Below the pieces are notes generated by a model. That model saw only the letters and a program-made list of their open reading frames with translations. It ran no database searches and had not been told where the DNA came from. A DNA stretch of 64,000 nt, from the NCBI GenBank assembly GCA_013396915.1, contig VWZL01002827.1, forward strand, positions 1 through 64,000. Reading direction: 5' to 3'. Below, in pieces: positions 12,451 through 25,436 of this stretch. Positions within the stretch are counted from its first letter, which is position 1. Each line of letters begins with the position of its first letter. The stretch comes from Stercorarius parasiticus. Lineage: Eukaryota; Chordata; Aves; Charadriiformes; Stercorariidae. The translations under genes were made by a program, and so were the position numbers.

Positions 12451-15400
12451 CTAAATTTAAAAAAAAAAAAAAATCAACACAATAGTCTATTTTCTAGACA
12501 TTATAGCCACATTCTGCATGGGATTTTATTACTCTCAAGGATGAAGCTGGTCCTGTTGAGATAATTCATGGAACCTAATTCACAGGTGTGAAAGAAACTG
12601 CACAGGCATGCTTGCAGACACAAAGTTGGTACTGTACTTCAGACTATATTCTAACAAAATCAGAAATTTTTCTGTCAATAAACAGAATCCTGTAAGCAGC
12701 ATACAATTGCTCATATCTGCCATCAGAAATTCTTGATGGCTGATAAAAATATTAATACTGTTCTTATAGTTGCTACAGTTCTTTCATGAAGAAGAAGCCC
12801 GCAGTCACGCCTAATTCAGCTGTGAGTGTGTTATGCTGGAGTTGTTCATCAATGCAAAAAGATCCTACTTAGATTTCAAAAGGATATTTTTCCTCCATGG
12901 TTCCATGCAAGTTTAAGTGGAATTTAATTTTATTTAGTGTTATGCACTGAAAAAGAAGTGGGGCTTTCATATTACTGTAAATGTAAAAAGAGTCAGTAGA
13001 TAACATAGGAAGGTTCTGTTGGCACTGTTTTCTGTGCAAGGAATGCAATGTCTAGATAAAACCTCAGTTCCTTGGTATAGGCAACATACCAAGTATGAGC
13101 TGTCATCCGAAATGGAAAAAGTAGATGAAAACATGTATGGAAATACAGAAAAAAAAATAGCAAAATGAAAAATAAACAAAAAGAAGAACATATTCTTACT
13201 CTGTATCTGTGGGAAAAATGTGGTGAAAATGTTATGCTCAAACTAAAGTAAAGTTAATTAGATTCTATGTGATGGCAGTAGATTATGCATATTTGGGGCC
13301 TAGAAGTGAAAGGGAAAAAATCAGTTATACATACAACATATACATATAAGATGTCAACAAAAGCAGACATATTATTCTTGTTATTTGTGAGATACTGCCA
13401 TCATCTTCATACCCTCTAAGAATTAGTGTGCTTACTTGGAGGAATGGAGAGATCATGTCTTTAGCTAGAAATGATCATTCAGGAGGCATTAGGCACAGGA
13501 GATTACTGCACTTACTGCTGTATGGACCAAGAGACAACCTAAAACAGAGAGGCAGCTTAGGCACAACTGTGAAGCACATGATTGCAAAACTATCGCTGTT
13601 GCATATCACCCTGGCATAAAGCAGTTTAAACTACGGTGCAAATATGTTTGCTAACTCAAATTCACTTTCCAAATCTTGTGCACTTAGAGCAAAGATTGCA
13701 GGGTTTGATGAAGCTCTCTTAGCATTAGAAATTACCTGGATATTGGCTAATACATTCTGCGTTATTGCTTTTCAGTTACTATGTTAGTTTTAAATCAGTG
13801 GTGCTCAAACCAGTTTAGGATTGGTTCTGGTTTTATTTCCAGCAGCTGTACTTTTAATAATTCATATTTATAGTTGTAATATTTAATTTCCAGTTATTAT
13901 TAGTGAAGGGAAATTAGATTTGCTCTTAGCTTTCACAGTCCTTTACAGGAACTTATACTTCTATGATTTCCTACAGGAGTATTTCTGAGTACTTTATGAA
14001 CAAGAAAAAGTTTGAATAATGTCTCTTCTGTACCTACATTTAGTTACTTTTTTGGTCTGGAACAGGTTTCAGTTCAGCTCTTTGTCATTTTTCTTTTTTG
14101 GTAATGTTTATTTGTGTCTTTCTCTGCCCTGCCCTGCTGACTATAAGCTTCAGTCTTCTATTGTTGTGTCCTTTGCAGTTGTTATTTTTCTTTCACTGTC
14201 CTAAATCTTTGTGCTTCACTACATCCTCTTTTTCTTTCTTTGCTTCAACTATCTCTTTTTTGTTGAGCTCTTAGTTCCCTTTTAACTTACATGTTTTATT
14301 TGCAGAATAATCAAAGGGATTGCATTCCACATGCTATATAATATATTCTAGGTTAGATAGTTTTGCTCTGCTATTTCTACTGTCAAATGAAATGGACATA
14401 TTTAGCATTAGCATATAAAATAATTTGAATCACTGCCTTAAGAAAAGGAAGTACAGGCAAGATTAAAAAGGCCTTTATTATTTGGGAGTTGGAATTTGAG
14501 CATTTGTTTGTGTCTGATAACACACTGTATTTCATTTTCACTACAATGAAAAATAAAATTTAGGAAGTCAAGTTCTACTTACTCCAATGAAATACAGCAA
14601 TAGAAAAGCAAACCCCAGGAATGAATTTGTTGCAACCAAATTTTATGTGGTTTACAGTGGTACAAGCAGGAACTGAATGTTACCCATTACATGTCCAGAA
14701 CAATTCTTAAATCTGATTTGCATTATTTTCAGCCCAATTCTAGTCCCATTTTTCTTTTTCTCTTCTTCTCCCATGCTTTGTATGTTATTTACTTACTAAG
14801 CAAAGGAAAACTTTGATATAGGATCTTCAAAATTTTTCCAGAATCCAGTATTTTTCTATGCTCCATAAAAATGCAAAATGTTCCTTGAAAGTTTCAGATA
14901 AATAAAGTTTGGGGGTTTTTTTAAATATTTCTTGACATTTTCTTTTTTTTTTTCCTAATAGTTTGTCTAGTTTTGGGAGCATCTATATACTGAAACCTTG
15001 GCAGTAGTACCTAAACACATCCTGGTTTTCTTCGTTCTTTAGAAAGTACTTTGTCTTCATTCATCACTCCATTTGCAGTAATGTATCATTTTCTCGGGTA
15101 CCTTTCTTTTATCTGTCAATAATTACAAAGAATACAGAGAGATATATAAAGAGCTTGCAAATTACATCAAATGCATCTTAGTATAACAGCATTTATGTGT
15201 GTTCATTACCTTCATTATTATGTTCTCAGTGCAAAGCAAGAGAATCAGAATGTCTTAAATCTAAGCGAAGAAATAGGTAGAATGGGCTTTTGGGTTTTAA
15301 TTTTTATAGTTAGGAAATGTCCATCATTTAGGCAATAGCAACAATATTTTTATTAGTCTTATTGCATACACAGAAAATAGAGTGAGTATTGGGGAAATTC

Positions 15401-18400
15401 CTGATAATGACATAAAGAAGGAGGACTCTGGAAAAAAAATTTAGAAGCTGGCCTCCTGGTGTTTTATTATTAAAAAGAACTGCTTGGCATGCAGCTTGAT
15501 TAAACTCATTTAATAATGGAGGTCCTAGTTGAAACTAGAGTAGAAATCAAGCTTTCCTCTTTAAATGGAATGAAAACCATTAGCTTGACTGATTTTTATA
15601 CTACTTATGATTAGGCTCAGCTGCAAGTAAAGCTGAAAATCTCTTAAATATACATCTGAGATATGTCACCCTAAACTACATGTACATATCTGTTAAAATT
15701 TTACTGTTTCTAAAGGCATTTATGCCTGTCTTGCATCTTCTATACCAGTATATAAATGACTTGTCCATCCACTGTATATTGGTCCACATGCACCACAGGA
15801 AATGCAAAGGGAGTACATTTGTTTGTATGTTATATTACACAGCGTGGGTTTTAAATAGAATAGTTCGTTGGGGAAATTGTAGCTTTTCATAAGAGCTCTA
15901 ATAAGGGAAAGTCTACCAAAATGCACATCTGGTTTCTTAGCCTTTAGGGACAGTGAAATTTTTTATCTTGTTGGGATGCTGAAAAGATTCTTTAGAATGA
16001 CCTGAGCATTCTTGGGTCCTGGGTTATCTTCATTTATTATAGTACCTGTGCTGGCTGATACTATTGTGGAATAGCAGTTACCACCAACTTGAATAGCTAA
16101 GTCATTAGGTAGCAATGTTGTTCCTGTTTCTGCATGGTGACTTCAATTATGCAAGCATAATCTGCATGCCCTATATAGAGCACACAGTAAAACAAATTAG
16201 TGAAGTACAAGATTTCAAATACTTTTTTTTAAACACCAGTGTTTCAATGATGTGCACTATCATGGAACTAACAACTTCTGTGCTGGCTCATCTTTAAGGT
16301 TAACTTAGGCCTAGAAATAAATAGGTGGGGGCAGGCAAAAGGGAAGTCTTTAAGACAGCACTATCACCAACAAAACAATTTGTAGAATGGCACCCTTGGT
16401 TCCCTCATAAGAGTTCAGACTTTTATTCATTTTATTATTTTTATTAGTATCTACCTTTGAAGGTAGTGGCACACAGTACTTGTTTGGGAATATCTCTCCT
16501 CATGTCAACAAATGTAATATTACATATGTAATCAGAGCCAGTATAAGCTGGATATAAAGTCTTCTCATGTTATTGTCTCTTTCTTTAAAAGTCACTTTAA
16601 AATATAAGGATCAATATTAAATTATGTTTGGCGTGTATCCTTATTAAATGCTACAACTTCCTATAATGTTTTGCAGGGGTGATTTATATGTATTAAAAAA
16701 ATAAATAAATAATGTTCTTTTCAGCTTAGGAATCTGGTGATTTTGTTTAACACGGTGTACATTCCACCAAAAATAAAACTCTGTCTGTCACAGTTATTAT
16801 AGGAACAGGTCTGTCCAAAGACTTCCTTGTCATGCTGATGTACAGTAATTGGTGCTTTGGTTTTTGATTTTGATTCTTTTTTGATTCTGACTGTGAGATT
16901 TATTTATACCAGGAAGACTAACAGGTGCATCAAACAGTTTCACACAGAATGAAAAAAACATATCTGTTTGCTAAGCTAAAGGACATTTTATTATATAGTC
17001 TGTTTGGTCAATGCCCATAAACATTTATGTTTTCTTACACTCACCAGAAGCTCTTTTTTTTTTAAGAAGTTACAAACTGCCTTTTTTACTCAAAACCTCT
17101 TTTTCCACCTATTTCTTCATCCTCAGGGAGAAGTGCTAGTACAAACAAATCATCAGTGAATATCATTGTTGTATATGTTGTCTTGTGAAATTTCTGCTCA
17201 GACCTCCTCTGATCAGTTGAAATACCAGCAGCCATCTGAATAGCACATTACATAGGAGCAGCCAGCCAGGGTCATGTCTGCGCAGTTATAATTGCTCATG
17301 TAGCAGATGAACTATTTTGGTGAAAAAGGGCAAAAATATTAAGTGCAAATATACTCATTTTGGGCTGGTTTAAAGCAGTATCTACAAATAGTTTGGCAAA
17401 TTGTGTTTGTTTTCTTAAAGGAAACAGTTCTTCAGAAGATCTGAGCTAAGGTGCTTTGGAAATTTTTGCTTATGTATTTATCCAAAAAGGGAATTTTATT
17501 AAAGTTTGTGCATTTATACACTGCAAAACAAAACATTTTGCAGTTGTACTGCAAATCCAAATAAAATAATCATGCCTTTTTGTAAGAATGAGAAACTGAT
17601 GAGAAACAAAAAAAATAAACAAAATAATAAACAAAAGGAAGAGGCTTATCCTCTTCCATTGTCCCATCCACACAAATTCTGAAGTGGGAGATGGGGGGGA
17701 GAGAAGAACAGAAGGACAATATTCAACATCAGTATTAAAAGTGCCATAAGACTATAAATATTGCCTCAGTCAAGATTTTTAAAGTATCATTAGTTAAAAT
17801 ACATACAGGTATATATAATGTGACAGTGAATCTTGAGATATTAATGTTAACAAGTTTGCCAGAGTAATGATGATCTCACACATGATTTATAAAGAATATT
17901 TCATCTCCATACTTCCTGTATTGCTTCTTTTTTAGAGGAAAAAGACAAATATATCACCTGAAAATGACATATCATGAATGGATACAAAACAATAGCAGCA
18001 AAAAAAATAGTAGCTTTTGGTTTTACAGCCCATGAGCATATTTTTTGCTTTGGAAAAGAAAATTAGAAGTTGAAAAAAGAAACTTATATTAAACTTGTGA
18101 TAAGTACAGGTCCTATATTTCCCCAGACTTCGCTGAAGCGCATCTCTATTTTGTTTACTTATCTTTATTCTGCAAGTGGTTTAGGAGTCAATGCTTCCTC
18201 CACTTTCTTTTTTAATGAAGTTATGCTTACTTCATGTAAGCTGTGCTGATATGTATTCTTAGGTCTTTTACCAGCTCTAATTGAACTTAGTGGGAATAAA
18301 TATCATAAGTTTAAATAGGCTCATGACCTTTTCAGCAAATATGGCAATCAGTACAACTGTGAATGTAGTACAAGAGAATTGACCTATCATATTTTCCTTA

Positions 18401-21400
18401 GATTCAATGGCTCAGAAAATCTTGCAATTCATGGATGGCTGGACCATCAAAATTATGGAGAAAATAAAAAATGCGCGCTAGTTGAAGGCAAAGGCAAGAA
18501 AACCCTTTTTTTCCAAGGCAGGAAATGGACTTCTTATCTTACGGTTTGGAATTATTACCTATTCAGTCTCCATTTTATCTCATTCAATTGCATCTAAAAT
18601 CCAGATAGATGTCCATTATTACAGCTATCTTCTAGTAGCCTGGAAGAGTATATTCTTTATTTTTTGTATTTTTTTCTTAAAGTTTTTATAGCGTAATCCA
18701 CTATAATTTATTTGAGTTCTCCACGCCATTAATCAGTCTGGGTGGAAAAAGTGGAGAATTATAAGACTTAGTAATCTCTTTGTACTGTGCTCTATAGCTA
18801 ATGTTCCCTTAAGAAGCCCAAGTCACTAATTGTTATTTTGTCCTACATTTTCAAAAAGTAATTAGCTGTTTTGGAGTCCTAAATTTTTTGTGACAGATTT
18901 TTGATGCCTTCTATAGATATGACATTGATAAAATGATTAAGAGTTAAATCTTTTTAAATTGCCTTCCTACCAGCACCTTGCTACGGAACAGCGTTCATCA
19001 TTTCTACTCACTTGGCAATCCAGATTTACTTTTCTTGTGATTTTGTATTTTAATTTATTTTTTGTATTCTATTCTATCAAAAATAAAGAAAAGAGAAATC
19101 ACCATTCATTATTTTAAAATATAAACGGAATCCTCTTCATCAAGTGAAAATTAATTAAACTTGCTCTGGTTTAGCTTTTATGTCAAATTACTCTTTTCTA
19201 TGGGTTTCTCTGAAGAACTTTGCCTATCCTTATCAAAAGTTTAAAACAATACACTGGTAAATTTTGCATATAGATCTGTATGCATTTCTATGAATATGCA
19301 TGTATACATTATTGTTATTATTATCCTATTTATTACAGCATTCAGTGAAAACCAATCTGTGAGAAATCTCATTTCTATTGCTTCTTTGTCCTGTCTTGAA
19401 GTGTTTAAGAGTAAGATGGGAAAGAGAAGATGACCATAGTTAATACTAATTATAAGTAGCTCACTATTACTTCAAACATTACAGTCTGTATGCACAGAGA
19501 TTTCTAAAGACACTTTCTTTACTTTTGGAGTTTATAAGTCAGGAGCAAATGTGCTACCTAATTAGAAGCAGTATGCCTGATTTTTCATTCTAGCATTTGA
19601 TATCACAAATAATGTCTCGTCTCACTCCAGCCATGAGAGATAACCTTTAGTTTGTTGATGAGCCTTGTGGAACTGAAGCGTGTGGATTCTAGCCTACAGT
19701 CTCTGAGCATGTACCCAATTTAAATGATAACTAAATCTGTTTTCTGAAAGATACAGATTTATTATAATACTTTCACATCTTCACCGTGCTTGTTGATGTT
19801 GATGCTTGTACAAGTCATAAGATGATACCTCTAGGAAAAGAAAAAAAATCAGACTTACTTAAATTCACATAGTGTGTATTGCCAAGCGTGAGACAGAGTC
19901 AAAGTGTTAAAGCAGTTCATTTATTTAAAATGAAATGCTTTGGCTATCGGTACTTTGATGGCACATATGTTCTAGAAAAAAATAATCTGATATCATTCAA
20001 AGTTTAGGTGAATATGAACAAGCATCAGTATTTAATGATTTATATGGAAAAATGCTAGACAAATATCTACCTTGTATAAATTTAAAATAAACTCCACTAC
20101 TTTATGTTAAATAGCCAAGACAGTCCACAAAGGTTAATATTAAAGACTTATATTCAGGGGTCTCAATGTAAATTTCTTCTACAGAGATCTTAATGTCAGA
20201 CACAATTTTATTTCTCACTTTGAGAGAAATGTAGAGGAGTTTTGAATTGATTCTGGGCAACAACCGTCAGTGTTTTGCCACTGCTGGTGCTGCTAAACAG
20301 ACTGAAAGCCTGGATTTAGTCTGTTATTTGTGTATGTGTCTCATCCCATGAAACCCTCAAGGGCTTTCTGCATATTTGATTTTAAATACCCAGCATTTAT
20401 AAAATATGTGAAATAAAATACAAAAGGAATACAAATATTTTAGACAAACCAGCTTCATAGGTAAATTCAAGAGATGAAATTTCACGTCAGAGGTTTGGAG
20501 GAGCAGCCTAACACATGGTAACTATAAGAAGTGAACTACATAGAATTCACAGGTTTTAAGAGGTCAGGAAGGGAATTTGAATGTTCAGCACTTATAAATG
20601 AGGTTGAATTTTCAATGGCTCAACTCCTGTTTAGGCATTCAGTCAGTTTTCTATAACTGTTAACTAAAGGAAAAGGTAATGAGTGAAAAGCTGTTAGACT
20701 TTGCCAACATCTGTGTGATTTTAGAATTACAGTATATACCCATCTATATAAATTATAGTATATGTCCATTTTCTTAGGATCCTAAAAAGGTCTACATCGG
20801 CCTAGGCATTTATCCATTTATTCCCAGAGAATGTGTGAGAGAGGCAGTGGAAAACCGGTGCCCTGAAACAGGTATTTATTTCTTTGTATTTACTTAGGAC
20901 AGAATAAATTACATGAGGTAATGAGGAAACATTAGCAAAGCATAAGCAAGACAGAGGGGTGACAGATAAGGGCAAGACTACAGCAAACAACCAAACACTG
21001 CAGAGCAGACAAAATTTTAGAGAATTCTCTGCAAAGCTGAAAGCCCTTGAACTGGCCATTGGGGTGTATTCTTCTTTTTGCTTTTCAGATTGAGGGTCTA
21101 ACTGTATTTTTGTATCTCTTCTTTTTTTTCTTACTATTTTTTTCTTCCCCGTGATTTATGTTTAGCACCTTGTACAAAGTAAAATAAACCTTTCAATCTT
21201 GGGAAAATACAATTCCTCTGAATTTTAAAATTAAAGACCACAGTGTTTCTTATAAATGGGGCTAATATAGTTTTATGTTTGTGACATAAGTGATAAGGTA
21301 TTGCAAAGACTATTTGGTGTCCCAGTGTATTAGGATCACACTGCACATTTCACCCTTAGGGTAGTAGCAGCATTTTAAACTATTTTACCCTATAAATCAG

Positions 21401-24240
21401 AAACTCTATGTGAATTTCTACACAGACTGAATATATCGATTATCATACTTTTGTGCTTTGCAAATAAATCTTCTGTATAACACACATACTTAATGGAAAC
21501 AAACAAACTGATGATGTTTGCCTTTTTTATATAATCACTTTTTCAGTCCTCCTCTTCCTACTGCTCTATTTTGTCTGTTTTTCAGGCTCAAGTCTTATAG
21601 TTGCTATATTAATAAATCTGCCTCCATTTTTACAACACTTCTAAAATTTTTAGGAAAATAGTATTTTTTTTTAGTTTCCTCTGCTCTTCATTCTGCAAAG
21701 GGCACAGAACAAGTAATCTGTTCCATTCAAAATGCTAAACTAGCTCTCACTCAAATTAGGTGTGAGCAGAGATACATAGCAGATATCTAACTGAGAATTA
21801 TGCTTCTGCACTTTGCTTTTATAAGTATTTTAAATATCTTTTCTTAGAAGATGTAACAATTAAATAAGTGAACACATATAAGGCGCTGCTAAGACAGTTT
21901 CACCTTGTCTCTGAATTACAAAGTTTTTTTATTGATGAATGAAGAACCATCCTTTCTGAATCATTGTTTTCATTTGAGATCAATTTCTAAGCAATATAGT
22001 ACATGGATTCAAATTTTGGCTGGTAGGATTAGTTATTTTTGTGTAACCATTTTATTTAGAGGTTTTTTTCTTGTTTGTGAAAAAATACCTGTGCTCTAAC
22101 AGAGAAAGAAATCTTCATAGAATTCCTTAATGAACGTAGTGTGTATTTCATCGAAATGTACTGCTGTACTTGGTAAGTGCTCTATTAAGTGAATGAAATA
22201 TTACACTGATGGCACCCACACTTTCAGTTTAGTTACTTGGGTTTATAAAACCTGTGCAAACAAATTACTAAGTGCAAAAACGATGCAATTTATTTAAGTG
22301 TTTTCTGGATCTCTGACTTTTGGGTTTTTATGGACTCATGATTGATATTGCTGCATTGTGACTGATTCTGAAACCGCAATAGGACCCTGGCAAGAAATAA
22401 ACTACATCCTTGTGCTCATCTAGAATCTCCTTCCTCCTCTCAGTAAAGCCTGACTAATATTAAAGAAGCTCTAAGATTTTAATACTGAAGGAAAGTTGTT
22501 ATATCTAACTCTTAAATTGTTAGCATTTTTATTAGGATGCAAATTATCTCATACAGTCTTTGCTGGTAGGCCTGTGATAGAACAACTATCATGGATCTTG
22601 AAAAATGAGAACAGAAGTGAAAATAAGGAACTTTTCTAAATATCAATCCAGAGCAGAGGAAGGTCATTGTATTGCCACTTTTGGTTTTATTATTGAATTA
22701 TACTTTCAGCAGTGAAATTAATTGAATTTTTTTTCTCTTGTTAAGATTAGGGACAGTTTGTGGCTCAGTGTCTCTCTCCAGTAAATTTCCTGTGACAATT
22801 ATATTTAGTGGTATGATTTTATTGAATGTGAATAACTCACATTTTCCGGCTATGATGTAACTCAAGAATGGTACTCTCATGTGATTAGTATGTATAATAA
22901 AAACATAGCTAGAGAAGTAATGCTCTTACTAGTGCTGCAAACGGACCCGTGCAAATGGAAAATAGACAAATTTCTCTTTAATGCTGGGGATTTATAAATT
23001 ATTTATGTGCCCTTAGTGCCTGAATTAAATTCCTATGGATCTTGGCTTTCTGAACTGATTCCACACAGTTAATTTTGACCAGACAGTAGTCATGCTGTAG
23101 CATGAGTGAGGGGTGAGTGCAATAAACAGAGCCAAAACTGATCATCTGTACAGGGTACCTCCCCTTTCTGTGTGGCTTTTTGAGACAAAAAATATAAGCC
23201 CATTGAAGTTCTGTCTCTGTTCATATATAAGAAACTTTCACATGTTCTACGTAAGCTCCTAGACAGGGCAATTCCCTTAAACAAAGCATACTGTTGCTAG
23301 CCATCAGTAGGAGGAAGCACTAGGTACATTTAAAACTAATGCTCTCTTTGGAAAACCTGATAAATACATTTGAGACTGATTAGAAGAAAATAATAAGACC
23401 CTCTGGTTGTCAGGAAAACTAAGCAGTTTGACAGTAAATTTTTTATGGCCAAGAAGGTAGCCATCTTTCAAACCCTACTGCTATAAATTAAGAATTATCA
23501 AAATACTTTACCATAATGCCTCAAGAGAAAGATTGCAATTGTGAATATGTTTTCATAAACATTGAAGAATTGCCTTTTGTTAGTTCAGTAGCTCCATTAA
23601 ACTGGGGACTGTGAAACGAGAGTTACTTGCTTACCCATTTACTAACAAATGTATCAATTTAATAGTTATTATGCTTTCCATAAGTAAAAGGCTGCTCACT
23701 TCAATAACTCATTTACATACTTTTCAAATCTTGATTCTGCTAAAGCCATAATCAGTCTGTTATAAAAACTGTTCTGAGCCCCAAATGACATTAAGAAGTT
23801 TGTCATAGGAGAGACATATGCCGTGAGATGTATTCATGGTAGCATTTCTAACGAACTTGTGGCGAAAAGCACGTAGACATAATCAGCACACTACTAAAAA
23901 AAATAAAATGTAGAGCGGCATTTATGATTTACTCGGTGATTTAAAGAGAGATTGAGGATTTGGGTTTTTTACTTCTTCCTCTTCACTTTGGGACAATGGG
24001 GACTTTTGGAGCATTTTAGCCCAATTTTTAAATGAAATGAGGTTTTATGACTAAGTGAAAGACGTAAATAGCATGGTCTTCTCCCACTACGTCACCCTGG
24101 CACCCACAAAAATTTCTTGAACCTGTTGGTGAGTACTGACCACATTTTTCAGAGTGATAGGAATCAAAAATTTTTATTCCTTCAAGTATGGGGAAGCTGA
24201 TAGCTGGATAGAAGATAGACATGATGGCCAGTTCATAAGT
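12451..24240. other. 11.8-kb AT-rich region with no recognisable genes or young repeats
   Basis: This is the longest stretch in the window without a recognisable mobile element. Open frames are short and compositionally random. Some patches (for example 15470-15560 and 22930-23080) keep CpG-containing, non-repetitive sequence in an AT-rich background and could be conserved noncoding elements, but this is not testable here. Confidence 0.5.
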
Positions 24241-25436
24241 TCATAGAATTATACAATGGTTAGAGTTGGAAGTGACCTTAAAGATCTTCTAGTTCCAATC
24301 CCAACTATCTCAGCCTGTCCTCATAGGAGAGGTGCTCCTGCCCTCTGATCATCTTCGTCTCCCTCCTCTGGACTCACTTCAACAGGTCCATGTCCTTCTT
24401 ACATTGGTGACTCCAAAGCTGGATGCCGTACTCCAGGGGAGGTCTCACCTGAGCAGAGTAGAGGGGCAGAATCACCTCCTTCAACCTGCTGGCCATGCTT
24501 CTTTTGATGCAGTCCAGGATGCGGTTGGCTTTCTGCGCTGTGAGCGTACGTTGCCTGCTCCTGTTGAGCTTCTCATCCACCAACATTCCCAAGTCCTTCT
24601 CCTCAGCGCTGCTCTCAAGCCATTTTCCTCCCAGCCTGCATTTGTGCTTGGGGACCCAGGTGTAGGACTTTGTACTTGGCCTGGTTGAACTTCATGAGGT
24701 TGGCACAGGCACACCTTTCAAACCTGTCAAGGTGTCTCTCGATGGCAACCCTTCCCTCCAACATGTCAACCCTTCCCTCCAACATGTCAACCCTTCCCTC
24801 CAGCATGTCAACCACTCCACAGAGCTTGGTGTCATCAGTAAACTTGCTGAAGGTGTGCTCAGTCCCTAACAAAGTCCCAGTCAGTGGCTGGCAAAGATGT
24901 TAAACCGCACCACTCCCAATACCGACCCCTGAGGAACACCACTCATCACTGGTCTCCACCTGGACATTGAGATGTTGACTGCAACTCTTTGAGTGCAACC
25001 ATCCAGCCAATTCCTAATCCTCCAAGTGGTCCATCCATTAAATCCATGTCTCTCCAATTTAGAGACAAGGATGTCATATGGTACAGTGTTAAATGCTTTG
25101 CACAAGTCCAGATAGTTGGCGTCAGTTGCTTTTCCCATATCCACCAACGCTATAACACGTTGTGGAAGACCACCAAATTTGTAAGACATGAAATACCCTT
25201 AGTGAAGCCTCCTTATTTTCCATGTGTCTTAGCATAGTGTCAAGGAGGATCTGCTCCATGATCTTGGCACGCACGCAGGTGAGACTGACTAGCCTGTAGT
25301 TCCCCCAGTCTTCCTTATTTCCCTTTCTAAAATTAGGTGCTATGTTTCCCCTTTTCCAGTAAGCAGGAACTTCGGCACACTGCCACAGCTTTTCAAATAT
25401 GATGGATAGTGGCCTAGCAACTCTATCCACCAGTCA
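24241..25436 (-). mobile_element. CR1 LINE, rearranged, with internal deletion
   Basis: On the minus strand, 25436 down to 24309 encodes CR1 reverse transcriptase: [92 protein letters not shown]. The catalytic F-x-D-D motif is intact (FTDD, 24831-24842), but the frame is broken by several indels. At the 3' end the RT C-terminus jumps (about 24304-24309) straight to the terminal 60 bp (24241-24304, complement of the TTGGAACTAGATGATCTTTAAG tail type). The segment of some 350 bp normally in between is absent. A 21-bp unit is triplicated inside the RT frame (24747-24809). It is 5' truncated near 25436, before the endonuclease. Confidence 0.92.
24747..24809 (-). repeat. three in-frame copies of a 21-bp unit inside CR1 RT
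   Basis: Units lie at 24747-24767, 24768-24788 and 24789-24809. The first two are identical and the third has one substitution (CCAGC for CCAAC). On the minus strand each unit encodes the heptapeptide MLEGRVD, normally present once in CR1 as a [14 protein letters not shown] stretch just after the catalytic motif. Because 21 is a multiple of three, the frame is kept. Confidence 0.95.
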
